Below are positions 36,140 to 46,962 of a stretch of DNA of 64,000 nt, one piece after another; the first letter of the stretch is position 1, and each line of letters begins with the position of its first letter. Position numbers and translations under genes: made by a program. Location: positions 1,685-65,684 of the forward strand of contig NHNW01000093.1 of assembly GCA_002786025.1 (NCBI GenBank), read 5' to 3'. The stretch is from Zasmidium citrigriseum (lineage: Eukaryota; Ascomycota; Dothideomycetes; Mycosphaerellales; Mycosphaerellaceae). The notes beneath the pieces are model-generated. The model searched no databases. It was given only the letters and a program-made list of their open reading frames with translations, and was not told the origin of the DNA.

Positions 36140-38040
36140 AGCCACCAAGTGTAGACTTTGATCCGCGAGTGAGACGAATCTGTCTGTCTCGACCGCTCTC
36201 TTCAGACATAGCACTGACTGTGGCAACAATGAAGTCCACGAGGCATTGGTTAATACATGGAGAACTGGAGAACTACGCTTCCGCATGGAAGCACTTCGGA
36301 ACATAGAACGGCAGCCAGATGATGCTGGTCACGATTTGCCATGATCCTGCGGAGCAAGACCACCATGAACACCAGGAGGTGTATGAAGTACGAAGAGCAA
36401 GGGTGACAGGTCGAGAGTAAAAGATCTCGTTTCCAATTTGGACAATCTCTCCCTGGTTGTTGATTCGACTGAGGCATTCGTGGACGTCTTGGCTGCTTGA
36501 ATAACACCGTCAGACGGGGAGTACAACTCCTCTGGGAACAGTAGACGAGATCGATAAGGCCCTCGGAAGATCTGCACTTGAGTGGTTTCTAGATATCTTG
36601 CCTGTGCGAGCAGCTATCCTGGATTCCTGGTGCCGACCCCCAAGTCTTCCACAACCGCCGATGACATTCTTCGCCCGTTCGATCAAATGCTGATGGGATC
36701 TAAAGTTGGGGCAAATGTCAACATCCGCGTGGTCGGACTTCTTAGGTAGACCGAAGACGATTGCTTCGGCGAATGATCTCCAGATTCGGGTGTCACACCA
36801 TTGGCACAAACGTGCTGCTGGCGTCATGGTCCATTCCATCACTGTGGGATTCCCAGAAATCTCTAGTAGAGAGACAAACCTGAAGTCCTTCAGCAAGATT
36901 GAGGCAAGCCAACATGCTTTTGTCTATGCACAGGATACGTCAATCCTTCAATCGGCCATCAACTGGATCGCGGGGTCAGTCATTGCGACCGTTTTCGCAT
37001 CACTCTCCAATGTCTTATTGGAAAGTGACCTACATCAGCCGGCCGAGCGTGGCGAGCTTGCGTGCAAGAATGGCAACCATTTCATTTCTCGCCGCGTTGA
37101 CGGATCAAAGCAGATCAAGTTCACACGACGTCAAACTGTGCTGCCCGAGCATTCTCACCGATATTCGCGTGGACAGTGGCGCTCAAACCATGTTCAACGC
37201 CCCTAAATCAGCATTGTGACAGGGAGATGACGAAGCAAGTCAAAGAGCATGCTCGAAACACCCTCTAAGTTCGATCAGGAGCTTGGCAGTCGGATACAGC
37301 TTTAAAAAAAGGCTCTGCGATGGAGCTAATTGAGCGTTCTCCACAAAAACATCGTTGACCATGACTTTGATGCGCTTTGACGCTCATTGAGTTGCAGTTG
37401 TTTGTGGGAGAGGCCGCTGAAATAATGACACTAAGCTGTTAGCCATCTGCAGGGGCTTCATGGCTCGACCAACGGGCGTCAGCTTGCGGTCCAGAAGCTC
37501 CTTGGCCTTGTCGTTGTCTCCGTAGGGTCCTGCAACGATGCATGGTCGAAGCAGATCGACAAAGGTTCAAGGGACCGAGCAGCAACATCTCGTCTGTGGA
37601 AATTTCGAACGATCTCCACGGAAGAGGGTCTGACTGCGGCACTCGCAGCGTCTTCAACTATTTTGATGTCCCTATGGTTCGGAGAATGGATGTCTCCTTT
37701 GCAGGTAGCCCTGGAGCAGTCGATCAGTAATGAGATCTTCAAGAGCCATTGAACAGCTTGCAATTGAGAGTGGTTGCTACACCCGAGACTCCAAAATATA
37801 TACTGGAATCTTCACTGTTGCCGCAAATACTAATACGGTCTTAGTACAGTGATCGTCGTAGACCTGGCAGATTTGATTTTTTAGATCGTTGTTCCTCGTG
37901 TTTCAGCTGCGAGAGGAAGTGATGTTGGCCGGTGACTACGGAAGCCCAAAACCAAGTGTTCAGCGGTGCGATCCGCGCGCCAGCCGGGTAGATCCGGCGC
38001 TCGCCATCTGAAACACGCGACGCGACTTCCGCTTTCTTCT
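36140..38040. other. No intact gene; possible fragments
   Basis: Both strands show open frames up to 166 codons (plus, 36,706-37,206) and 128 codons (minus, 36,896-36,510), but none has a recognisable domain or convincing splice context. They overlap on opposite strands. Some may be remains of a decayed gene. Confidence 0.4.
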
Positions 38041-38144
38041 TCTTCCTCTTGACATTGGCATCGTGGACCGAACATCCTCGACCGCCTTTCCCGCAACCTG
38101 AAGCTGGTCCAAATGGCACTACTTCTCGAATGCGGCCCTCCGTC

Positions 38145-38408
38145 GTCCAGGCAAACGGTCGAGATGGACACGAGCCTCGACTGCGAAGCCGTCCTGGGCC
38201 CTGACCCACGACTGCGACACGACAACTCCTGCGTCCAGGCAACCGGTCCAGATGGACACGAGCCTCGATTGCGAAGCCGTCCTGAGCCCTGACTCACGAC
38301 TGCGACATGACACCTCCCGCGTCCAGGCAAACGGTCAAGATGGACACGAGCCTCGATTGCAAAGCCGTCCTGAGCCCTGACTCACGACTGCGACACGACA
38401 CCGCTGCC
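38145..38408 (+). repeat. Tandem repeat, 88-bp unit, three copies
   Basis: Units begin GTCCAGGCAA at 38,145, 38,233 and 38,321, exactly 88 bp apart. A partial fourth starts at 38,409. Each contains GATGGACACGAGCCTCGA and a CGACTGCGACA-like end. Copies differ at only a few positions. Confidence 0.9.
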
Positions 38409-38612
38409 GTCCAGGGCCCTGCCCCTCGACTGCGACTCTTGGACCGAACATCCGAGAATGGCGGCCTCTGCGTCCAGGGCTCTGAACCTCGACTACGAGC
38501 TATTTCATGCTGCGCGTCTTAGACCGAACATCTTTGACCGCCAGCCTGCACGTCCAGGGCTCCGACCCTCGACTGCAACACTCTCGCGACCTGGACCGAA
38601 CATCTAAGGCAG

Positions 38613-38830
38613 CATTGTGTTTGTTTTCATGCGACTGAGATCTCCGTCATCTCCAGGCGGCATTGCGTTTGTTTTCATGCGACTGAGATCGAAAGGATCT
38701 CTAGTCAGCATTGCATTTGTTTTTCTTGCGACTGAGATCGAAATGGATCTCTAGTCAGCATTGCGTTTGTTTTCATGCGACTGAGATCGAAATGGATCTT
38801 TAGTCAGCACTGCGTTTGCTTTCATGTCCT
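38613..38830 (+). repeat. Tandem repeat, 48-50-bp unit, four copies plus part
   Basis: Units start CATTG or CACTG at 38,613, 38,661, 38,709, 38,759 and 38,808. Each reads like CATTGCGTTTGTTTTCATGC followed by GACTGAGATCGAAATGGATC and TCTAGTCAG. Confidence 0.88.
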
Positions 38831-39075
38831 AGACGCTGTCTTCGACCCCCTGTTTTGCGTCGTGGACCGAACATCCTCGATTGCTTGTTTCCACGTCCTG
38901 GACCGAACATCCTCGACGCCCCAGTTCTGCTATCCTAGACTTTGTCTTCGATTGTTTGTTTTCACGTCCTGGACCGAACATCCTCGACTCCCCTGTTCTG
39001 CTTTCCTAGACTTCGTCTTTGATTGCCTTCTGCTTTTTGATTTTGCGCGCTGTCTTAGACTTTGTCTTCGACTCT

Positions 39076-39775
39076 CCCCTGCTTTCGCACTTTGCACATT
39101 GCACGACTTCTTGTTTGGCCGCATGGCTGAGCTGCATCTTCGCGAGACACGCGGGTTGTGGCTTGTGGTGGATGGTGGGATCGTGACGAGGAAGAGACGC
39201 TGATGCGAGGAGGGATCTGAGCTCAAGGGTGGCAAGGGACATTGAGGAGGAAAGACTTGAGGGGAGGGAATGGCATGGGACACCTGAGAGGAGGGATGGA
39301 GCCTGTTGGCCGTACGCTGGAGTGTTTGTCATTTTTGCAGATGCGATGCTGGGATGGCGAGGTGTATGGACATGGTTCCCGAGCGAGTCAGATCAGGTTG
39401 CGGGCATGGAATCGAATGGAAGGCGAATTGGACTTGGTGGACTTCATCTTCCCTCTCTCTCAAATCACACGTCAAACGCCACCTGTGCGCGCACATGATG
39501 GCAGGGCAACGAGAGCTACTTGTGAGATTCGATGACAACATTGGCACGCCAGCTCATGTCTCGCAGTCCATTGAATGCCTGCCGTGGTGAGGTGTACATG
39601 GCTCGAGAAGCCATACGACATCTCTCTGCTCTCTCGCTTGCATTGCGATCTATCAGGCCTTCTGAACCACATGCAGGAGCTTGAAATGTGATGACTACCG
39701 TCGAGATTGAACAAGAACCAGTGAGATGTGAATGGCGAGAAGGGCATCCGCCACAAGTGTTCATCAATACAACAG
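39076..39775. other. No gene identified
   Basis: About 700 bp between the minisatellites and the end of the lyase gene. Open frames on both strands are short and overlapping. It probably includes the 3' UTR of the downstream minus-strand gene. Confidence 0.4.
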
Positions 39776-41479
39776 CTAAGTCTTATAAAGGGTATCCAAA
39801 AACCCATTCGCCAAATCTCTCACAATGCTCTTGTCAGGAATGCTACCAGCAACACCGTACAACGCTGCCGCAGAGCCCTTGCTCGCCGACGCATGGCCTT
39901 TGCAAGAGTCGACCACTTCCTCCAGATCCTTGATCAACTGATCCACTGCGCTGACGATGGGGATCGTTACAGCCACGTGAATGGCAGCCGGGTCTTGGAG
40001 AGCATTCAGATGCCATCCTCTTGCTGACATGGCATCGGCGATGTCGTAGATGTCAACGGCTAAGCTGGGCGTCTTGCTGTTAGGTGCAGCCTTGAAAGCA
40101 ACGACTGATACCATCGGCTTTCCAATGACGCTGATGCTGTGCTTGAGCTTGTCTGAAGTTCGAATAGCATCCTCGATCTTCTGAGCAGCGCCGACGATCT
40201 TGAGGCAGGTGTCGATGTAACCATCCTCGCCCATTCTCATTAAAGAAGCCCAGCATCCGGCAATCAAAGCACCAGGTCTTGAGCCAGCCATGTTTGGCGA
40301 TGCGTACACCCCACCCGACCACTCTGGACAGACGTAGTACTGGTATTTCCGGAGCTCTGCAGTCCGGTACAAAACCACGCTGTTGCCCTTTGGAGCGAAG
40401 CCATATTTGTGGGTATCCGCACTGATCGAAGTAACACCAGGAACTCGGAAGTCGAAATCAGGCGAAGGGAATCCAGACTTGGCGAGGAATGCAATTACGA
40501 AAGATCCAAGACAGCAGTCGACATGTAGAGGCAGTTTGTTCTTCACCGCAAGCCTTGAGAGCGCCGGAATATCGTCTACGATGCCGTGAGGGAAGTTGGG
40601 TGCGGAGCCGACCAGAAGGATCGTATTCGAGTTGATGAGGCGACTGACTGTGGGAATATGAACGCGATAGCTTGGCTCTGGACATGGAACAAGGTGGATC
40701 TTGATCTTGAAGTATTCGCCAGCTTTGCGGAAGGCCGTATGCGCGGTGTTTGGGAGGATCATCTCCGGCTCTCGCACGCCTCGCTCATGGTATGCCTTTT
40801 GTCGTGCTGAAAGGACAGCCATCAGTATACTCTCAGTGCCGCCGCTCGTTGTTACTCCAGCGCCGCTTTCGGGCGCGTTGAAGATTCCAAGTGTCATGGC
40901 CACGACCTCAGCCTCCATCTTCCGTACTCCAGGGAAAACGTCTGGATGGATTGGATTGCTCACACCGAAGCGCTTGAACGCCTCAGTCTGCAGATCTGAC
41001 AGCTCTGCGCCTCCATGGTATACCGCTCCACTGACTCTCCCATCTTCCCATCTCGTATGCTTCATATCTCCTAGCTTCTCCAGCTCCGTTCGTATTTGTT
41101 CTGGCGTCCATCCTGTTGCTGGTATAGCAGTGAAGTTCGTCACGCCTGGTCCTGACGGAACCAGCTTGGTCTCCAACTCTGTGATGGCCTTCGTAACGTC
41201 TGCGCGGACTCTGGCCTGGACAAACGGGAGTTGGAGGAAGAGCGCATATAATCGTCGGTAGACGTCTTGGTAGAATATCTTGATAGATCCGAAGACACCA
41301 TACCCTCGGAGTTGTATTATCGTCTTGCGGGTGATTCGTAGAAGGAAGACGGCGAGGAGGAGATTCCGCAAGATATCGAGACTATGGTTCATGATGAGCT
41401 GCCGCGAACCCGCCGTCTTGCCGCTGTACTGCTTCCGGATCTGCGGCAGGCTCACTGCCATCCGGCCGGACGAAGACAT
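39776..41479 (-). CDS. DPL1: Sphingosine-1-phosphate lyase
   Basis: A single-exon gene of 567 aa. It cleaves phosphorylated sphingoid bases into a fatty aldehyde and phosphoethanolamine, the exit step of sphingolipid breakdown, at the endoplasmic reticulum. A hydrophobic segment at about residues 35-50 (ILRNLLLAVFLLRI) is the expected membrane anchor. The PLP-dependent type II decarboxylase fold is clear: TSGGTES at 211-217, HVDCCLG with Asp321, and the cofactor lysine in SADTHKYGFAPKG at Lys358. The length fits fungal orthologues (about 550-590 aa). The start is the first ATG, with an in-frame body throughout. It is divergent from the metallophosphoesterase gene, 349 bp away. This identification is secure. 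Confidence 0.96.
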   Translation of the reverse strand: MSSSGRMAVSLPQIRKQYSGKTAGSRQLIMNHSLDILRNLLLAVFLLRITRKTIIQLRGYGVFGSIKIFYQDVYRRLYALFLQLPFVQARVRADVTKAITELETKLVPSGPGVTNFTAIPATGWTPEQIRTELEKLGDMKHTRWEDGRVSGAVYHGGAELSDLQTEAFKRFGVSNPIHPDVFPGVRKMEAEVVAMTLGIFNAPESGAGVTTSGGTESILMAVLSARQKAYHERGVREPEMILPNTAHTAFRKAGEYFKIKIHLVPCPEPSYRVHIPTVSRLINSNTILLVGSAPNFPHGIVDDIPALSRLAVKNKLPLHVDCCLGSFVIAFLAKSGFPSPDFDFRVPGVTSISADTHKYGFAPKGNSVVLYRTAELRKYQYYVCPEWSGGVYASPNMAGSRPGALIAGCWASLMRMGEDGYIDTCLKIVGAAQKIEDAIRTSDKLKHSISVIGKPMVSVVAFKAAPNSKTPSLAVDIYDIADAMSARGWHLNALQDPAAIHVAVTIPIVSAVDQLIKDLEEVVDSCKGHASASKGSAAALYGVAGSIPDKSIVRDLANGFLDTLYKT

Positions 41480-41828
41480 CGTTTATCTCGTTGATTGTCG
41501 GTGGTGCTATTGAGGGTATGGAGGGTACGGCATCGTTCGCGACGTGGTCGTGTTGGGATAGAGTTGGCAACGCCGAACACCGCACGGGAACAAAGACCTG
41601 GTCACCTCACTTTAATAGTGGGGAGCTTGCCTCGTGATGCTGGCCGCGGTTAAATCAAATGGCCAATCAAATCCTCGTCAAAGCCATGCCGTCGTCTCAC
41701 GGAATCCGCGGACTTGATTCGCCCCTTCTCTTCGTACTTCGTGAGCCAACGCAAGCGAGTTTCAAGACAACGACATCACCTTGTCACAAGCTATCCGAAC
41801 TCCGTGATCGATTAAAAGAGTACTCAAG
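41480..41828. promoter_or_regulatory. Shared divergent promoter region
   Basis: 349 bp separate the start codons of the lyase (-) and the metallophosphoesterase (+), so both promoters must lie here. A CCAAT box is present at 41,663-41,667 on the plus strand. No TATA-like element stands out. Confidence 0.5.
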
Positions 41829-42942
41829 ATGCCGGCTCGAATAATGGCGACTGTCAAGACTCGGGTGCTGATCATATCAGACACTCATTGTGCACCGCTT
41901 GCTGAAGGAGATGGAGGGAGACAGCCATTCGCTCCCTTTAAGGCTCCTCTTCCAAAGGCAGATGTTCTCATTCACTGCGGCGATCTCACAATGACCGGTC
42001 TCGAGAAGGAGTATCACCAAACTTTGGACATGCTCGCTCAGATCGATGCTCCTGTCAAGCTAGTCATTGCCGGGAACCACGATCTTTCACTTGACAGAGA
42101 CTTCGTCTTCAGTCATGCGCAACGACATAAGCTGTCAGAAGCAGAGGCTCATGCCAAAGTGGACAAGGCGAGGGATCTTTGGACTTCGCCGGATGGTCGA
42201 GCTCAACGGGAAGGGGTCACTTATCTTCAGGAGGGAGTGCACCAGATCGATCTTCCGAATGGAGCAAGGATCACTTTGTATGCTTCGCCTTATACGCCAG
42301 AATTCTATGACTGGGGGTATGATTTCGTATGAATCGACTAAGTCATGAATGATGCTCAAGAACAACAGGTTTCCGTACGAAAGAGACGAAGATCGCTTCA
42401 ACAGTCCACTACGAACACTTTCAGACGCAAAGAATATCGCACCGTATCCTGTACCGCCGTTCACGTCGACCATCATGCCAGTCGATATCCTTCTGACACA
42501 TGGTCCGCCATGGGGAAGACTGGATGAGACGAATCGTGGCGACTTCGCTGGCTGTCCTCACTTGCTTCGAGCTCTTATGCGCTCTCGCCCCTTGATCCAT
42601 TGCTTTGGCCACATCCATGAAGGCTGGGGCGCTGAACGTATCAAATGGTCAAGTGATGCCGATACCGTGGCAGATTCAACGGCAACCATCGCACAATGGA
42701 AAGAAGGCTCATGGAAAGCCGGTGTCGCAGAACACGGTAAATCGATCGAGGCCGTGGAGTTGGATCTGAACGCCGCAAAGGAGAAGCATGCCGTCTTTGT
42801 AGACGTGTCACGAGAAGGAGGCAACGCTTTGGAAAGGGGTGAAGAAAGTCTATTGGTCAACGCCTCGATCATGGACGTGGGCTACAGCCCTGTCAATGCT
42901 CCATGGGTTGTTGACATCGATCTTCCGAAGGCGCTGGCCTGA
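41829..42942 (+). CDS. Calcineurin-like metallophosphoesterase
   Basis: Two exons (41,829-42,316 and 42,369-42,942) give 353 aa. The 52-nt intron starts GTATGA. Using it joins YDWG to FPYERDEDRFN in frame, whereas the unspliced frame stops after YDFV. All phosphoesterase motifs are present: SDTH (Asp18, His20), the HCGDLT motif, GNHD, THGPPWG, and CFGHIHEGWG, which together bind two metal ions. The family is the fungal and animal UPF0046/MPPED-like group of cytosolic phosphodiesterases; the substrate is unknown. An ATG at codon 6 is an alternative start. Confidence 0.88.
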
Positions 42943-43414
42943 GTATCGTGAACATCATACTCGGACGTTTGAGCACATATGGTCTTGCTACAAAGATATG
43001 ACTCTGCTCACACTGCAATTGGCATGTAAGCCTTTGTCCCGGCGTGAGATCAGTGCTCACGATCAGAAGCCGATGCATTTTTTGTTGAGATGGACTCAAC
43101 GTAAGGCAGCACCATTCGGCCGACTTGCCACTGAGATCCCCTTGGTTGGGAGAGCAGGAGACCGATTTCGAGGAACAGCCTCCCAACCGCCGATGACCAG
43201 AGCCGTGAGCACCGATGTAGCGACGAGCAAAGATCCCAAATATCAGGTTCAATGGAGCATTCACCTTCTGATCCCGACGAAATCAGCGCAGACTCAGCTA
43301 CCAGCTATCCATGTCTAAACAGAAACTTTCAGATGCGCCATTGAGATGTCGTTGTCCTGGGATTGAAATGTCTCGTCTACACTCTGAGACTACATCTATG
43401 CCACGGGATCACGC
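42943..43414. other. Convergent intergenic region
   Basis: 472 bp between two converging genes. Overlapping short open frames only, and probably the 3' UTRs of both. Confidence 0.4.
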
Positions 43415-44495
43415 TCAGCTAATCAATGGCTTCAGAATACTTTGCATCAAACCCTCCTTGTCCTCACTGACACCGAGCTTCAACAAATCATCCGCCAGAC
43501 GAAGCTGCTCGTCTACCTGCGCCTTCGATGCCTCTGCCTTCCAGGCGTTTGGCATAATCACCATCAGATGAGCCCCTATTCGAATTGCGACTCTCGACGC
43601 GTCGACTGTCACAGTTCTCGTTTCTCGATATCTTGTCAAGAAAGCATTGAAGACGGCCATTTCCAGCTCCAAATCTCGAAATGCAGCAATGCAGTACAAC
43701 TCTGCTGCCATCTGGCCGATATCGAATTCTGCTGTTCCCGGTTTAGCCAGCTCTAGATCCAGGATGAAGAGCGTGCCATCTTGTCCGACCAGTACGTTGC
43801 CGGTCCAGAAGTCTCCCAGGGTGAGCACGTCGCTAGCTTCGTAGACGTCCTTTTCGCTGCCTTTCGCTGCCTTGAGGATGTGTTCACCCGTGAAACCCAG
43901 AGAATCTGCAACTTGAGGGAGCTGTTTGAAGTACAGACTACTGGACAGGATCTTTGCTGTCTCATTCTGAGCAAATTGGGCTTGGACATGCTTGTTGCTA
44001 GCAGTCTTATTGTGGATGTTGGCGAGATATCTTCCCAAAGCAGCGCCCTTTTCTGAGGCTTCCTTAACGTCTACGCCAGGTTTGAGCCAGCCTTTGAAGC
44101 TGGGGACGTGTCCGGCGTCTTCGAAAATGATGACCCAGTTTTGCTTGTCGAAGTGAAGGACTTTGGGAGGTCGGACTCCGCCTTGCTTCATCTCCGGTTG
44201 CGTGAGAAGTTCCAAGGCTTTGCACTCGTATTCCTGGCCGTTGTTCAGCATGTTCTTTCCGAGATCAGGTTTGTTGTCCTACAAGTCTGCTCTGATCAAG
44301 CTTCCAGCTCTGAGCTCGAGCAGCATACGGCTCCACATGCTTGAAAATGACCGAGGAAGGTTCCTCGTGGCTATCAAGATAGGCTCGAAAGACGAAGCCG
44401 CCAAAGCCCTCTGGCAGACGTTCAACTTTGTGGCATGAGGGATAGTCGTTCGATCTCAAGTATCGCAAGACTTCATCGTCGGTCGTGAGATCCAT
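43415..44495 (-). CDS. APH-family phosphotransferase (kinase-like) protein
   Basis: Two exons (44,495-44,283 and 44,233-43,415) joined over a 49-nt intron (GTAGGA...CAG, branch CTGAAC) give 343 aa. An upstream in-frame ATG at 44,585 would add 30 residues. The fold is that of aminoglycoside/choline/methylthioribose kinases. A glycine-rich start (LPEGFGGFVFRAYL) is followed by VIFKHVEP with the ATP-contacting Lys, then LTLGDFWTGNVLV, then FILDLELAKPGTAEFDIGQ with the metal-binding Asp. In the catalytic loop the usual HGD is LGD: the first His is Leu, while Asp and the following Asn are kept. The substrate is unknown; 5-methylthioribose kinase-like proteins are the closest I can suggest. It is probably cytosolic, as no signal peptide or membrane segment is seen. 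Confidence 0.82.
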
Positions 44496-44806
44496 CGTTG
44501 CTGTGGACTGAGATAGTTCTGAGGAGATGAAGAAAGAAGAGGTGAGGTCGAAGCCAAGCTTTAAAAACGCACCTGCAACTTCCATTCTAGTTCACCGAGA
44601 TTTGAGTCATATGCAACGTGGATCCAGACGTTTAGCGTGGCGATCACATGCTAGCGAAAGTTTCTGTCATCTCCTCAAACTGATTGAAGACTGGCCAAAC
44701 ATGGAAAGCCTCTAACAATGAGCACTCTTTCCACAAGATACGATCTCTAACTCGTTGAGTACTGTTTATCTTGAGACTGAAATCTCTCGTACTTCAATCG
44801 AAACAA
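44496..44806. promoter_or_regulatory. Upstream region of the kinase-like gene and 5' flank of the tRNA-like gene
   Basis: 311 bp containing the promoter of the minus-strand kinase-like gene. The extended start at 44,585 would lie here. No distinct element was recognised. Confidence 0.3.
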
Positions 44807-44944
44807 GTCTCCTTAGCTCAGCGGTAGAGCGCTGGCGATGGGTGGAGCCGTGCTGCCGTTCTGTTTGCGATTGGCAATCAACGGGCACTGCACCAGATGT
44901 TTGGCATCGTCCAGAGGCCGTGAGTTCGAATCTTACAAGAGACC
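44807..44944 (+). tRNA. tRNA-like gene with long structured insert; resembles elongator tRNA-Met, anticodon unclear
   Basis: The 5' part GTCTCCTTAGCTCAGCGG and D-arm (GCTC/GAGC) contain a perfect A box (TAGCTCAGCGG). The 3' part has a T-arm GTGAG-TTCGAAT-CTTAC with a B box (GAGTTCGAATC), and acceptor AAGAGAC pairing with the 5' end except one C-A mismatch. The halves look most like elongator tRNA-Met. Between CTGG and CCAG of the anticodon stem lies an insert of about 65 nt that folds into a hairpin, with CTGGCGATG pairing to CATCG(T)CCAG. At the normal anticodon position the loop reads GATGG, without the invariant U33. It is either a tRNA with an unusual intron or a decayed copy. Confidence 0.6.
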
Positions 44945-44948
44945 AATC

Positions 44949-44953
44949 TTTTT
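44949..44953 (+). terminator. RNA polymerase III terminator (T5)
   Basis: A run of five T residues starts four bases after the tRNA-like 3' end, the usual Pol III stop signal. Confidence 0.65.
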
Positions 44954-44983
44954 GCCCTCGTTTCGACCATAGCGAGTGGTGTC

Positions 44984-46962
44984 CTATACCTCTCGGGCTT
45001 GCCCAATGGTAGTTCCAGCCTTGCCCTCATCGTCCATTCTCTCTCTTGTATCATGTTCGACAACGCCAATCCCGAGATCTTCTGCCTCAATCTGCCTAAT
45101 GGGCCCAGTAAACCATCGATTAGCCCACAGAAACCACGATCCTAGCGTCCCGACGAGGACAATACCCACAGCCACAGGGGTGTAATTAAGCGTCTGAGAG
45201 TCCACCGGAGTGACATTCGGCAAGCAGAAGATAATCGTGATGAAGCAGATCCAGAGCATAGCAACCAGCGCGATCGGTCTCGAGAACTTTCCAAGATTGA
45301 AAGGGCCCTTTTTGAAGTTTTGGGGCCATAGGAGACCAACGAATATAGGCAGACCGTAGGATAGGTAGAGACCTATGGTGGCGATCGATGTGGCGGCTGC
45401 GAAGGCGACGGATGAGCCGAGTGATGGCAGAGCGAGGATGAAGGCCAGGACTGCTGCGAGCCAGATGGTTCTGACGGGGCTTTGGAAGCGCTTGTCGACG
45501 GAGTGAAAGAAGTGAGGTAGGGCGCGGTCCCGGCCTTTTCGATGTGTCAGTATTTCGCGTTCATAGACCTTGATGGGGCCAACTGACTGAACGCAAACAT
45601 CATCCGACTGTTCGATGTAAGTGAGAACAAGCCGCAGTGCCATACACATATGATAACCAGGCAGAAGAGCACAATCGCGCCATCTTCGCCAAAGATATCA
45701 ATTAGAATCTGCAACACCGGTTGCCCGACTTCACTGTTGACAGTGGCATCAAAGTCCTGTATCGAGAAGAGGTAGCACAGCAACAAGAAGAATCCAAAAA
45801 CTGAAGAACAGATGATGGATGTAAGGACACCGATGGGAGCACTCCAGGATGCGTTGCGAGTCTCTTCAGACAAGTGAGCCGAAGCATCGAAGCCAGTGAT
45901 CGTGTATTGGCTCATGAGAATGCCGATGCAGGCCACATAGGCTGGTGATGCTCTCGCGGCCCAGCCTGTGCCATCGTAGAAGGTTGCGACTGTGGAGGGT
46001 CAGAGTGAAGGTCAGGGGAAAAGCGGAGCGGGCATTCCTTACAGACGAACTTCGCCGACTGATGCGTTGGAGCTTTAGCGACAATAGCAATGGCATAGGC
46101 AGTGACACCCAAGCTGTGAAGGATGATGGAAGTGTTGTTCAAATATCGCAGGATGTGGACTCCGAAGGCTAGGTGGCGTTAGCATGAATGGGCTGACCTT
46201 TCCCTGAGCAGCTCACTATTGACAAGTCCATGTGATACCAACAGAGCGGCATATATTCCCTATCACATTTCAGAGATCAACTTCACCTGGGGTTCCGTCG
46301 AGACATGTCACTCACGATGACTTTGCCCGGCGTCGATTCAAACCCACCCTTCACAGTCGCCAGGGTGGCAATGAGATTGGCGCATCCGAATGTAATACCA
46401 GTCGTGACAGCGACTGCCAATGTCAGCCTGTTGTCTCTCCTCGCTGCCATCGATCGACAAACATTGCCCGACGAAGTTAAACCATCCAGTAATCCAAGAG
46501 AAGAAAGCAGCGAGCTTCGGATTCGGCGCAAGAATGGCCGCCCAGTAGTACTATCAACAAATTATTATCAATTGAATAAGTATAAGGCAATAAAGTGTGA
46601 AAAGTTAAACCTACGGGTCCACCAGCAGTTGGAATGGCACTCGTGATCTCTGCCATACCAAGTCCGACAAACAAGGTGAAGAGGCTCACACATATCCAGC
46701 CAACTGACATGACACCGGGACCGCCAGTGGTGAGGCCATATTGGAACAGCGTGGTAATACCGGTGACGACTGAGATGATGGAGAATGATACACCAAAGTT
46801 GTGTAGGACAGACCAGTCTCGTTTCAGTTCCTGTATGGCAGGTCAGTCAAGGGCTGGATGGTATCCAGACATGTGAAAGCTCACCTGCTTGTATCCCAAC
46901 TCTGCCAGCTTCCCTTCATCCTTGCTATCGACAGGTGCTGCGTTGACGCTCAGCTTTCTCAT
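44984..46962 (-). CDS. APC-superfamily amino acid/choline/GABA permease
   Basis: Eight exons: 46,962-46,885; 46,830-46,615; 46,550-46,463; 46,413-46,316; 46,259-46,217; 46,168-46,043; 45,989-45,588; 45,534-44,984. Together they make 533 aa, and all phases agree. Introns are 44-64 nt, several with CTGAC branch sites. Family hallmarks are GLGMAEITSAIPTAGGP then YYWAAILAP, GWFNFVGQ, VTTGITFGCANLIATLATVK, the FVFATFYDGTGWA segment, TGFDASAHLSEET, and FAFSRDRALPHFFHSVDKRF. About 12 hydrophobic segments are expected. It is a plasma-membrane proton-coupled importer of the fungal UGA4/HNM1 group. The substrate (GABA, choline or another amine) cannot be told from sequence alone. It ends 40 bp from the tRNA-like gene. 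Confidence 0.9.

Larger units (their letters stand above)
38041..39075. repeat. Minisatellite cluster
   Basis: The segment is built from short repeats. The box GGACCGAACATCCTCGA occurs at 38,065, 38,864, 38,900 and 38,971, with weaker copies near 38,441, 38,522 and 38,592. Phrases such as TAGACTTTGTCTTCGA also recur between 38,930 and 39,075. Two regular tandem arrays within it are listed separately. Open frames seen here simply follow the repeats. Confidence 0.8.

Noticed and set aside
36510..37206. Overlapping 128-codon (-) and 166-codon (+) open frames
   Set aside because: No domain, no splice support, and they overlap on opposite strands; likely chance or decayed sequence.
38145..38408. 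CRISPR-like array
   Set aside because: The 88-bp units repeat as a whole with no unique spacers, and the organism is a fungus; it is a minisatellite.
39776..40100. Additional intron at the lyase C-terminus
   Set aside because: The frame is continuous, the length matches the family, and no strong splice pair is needed.
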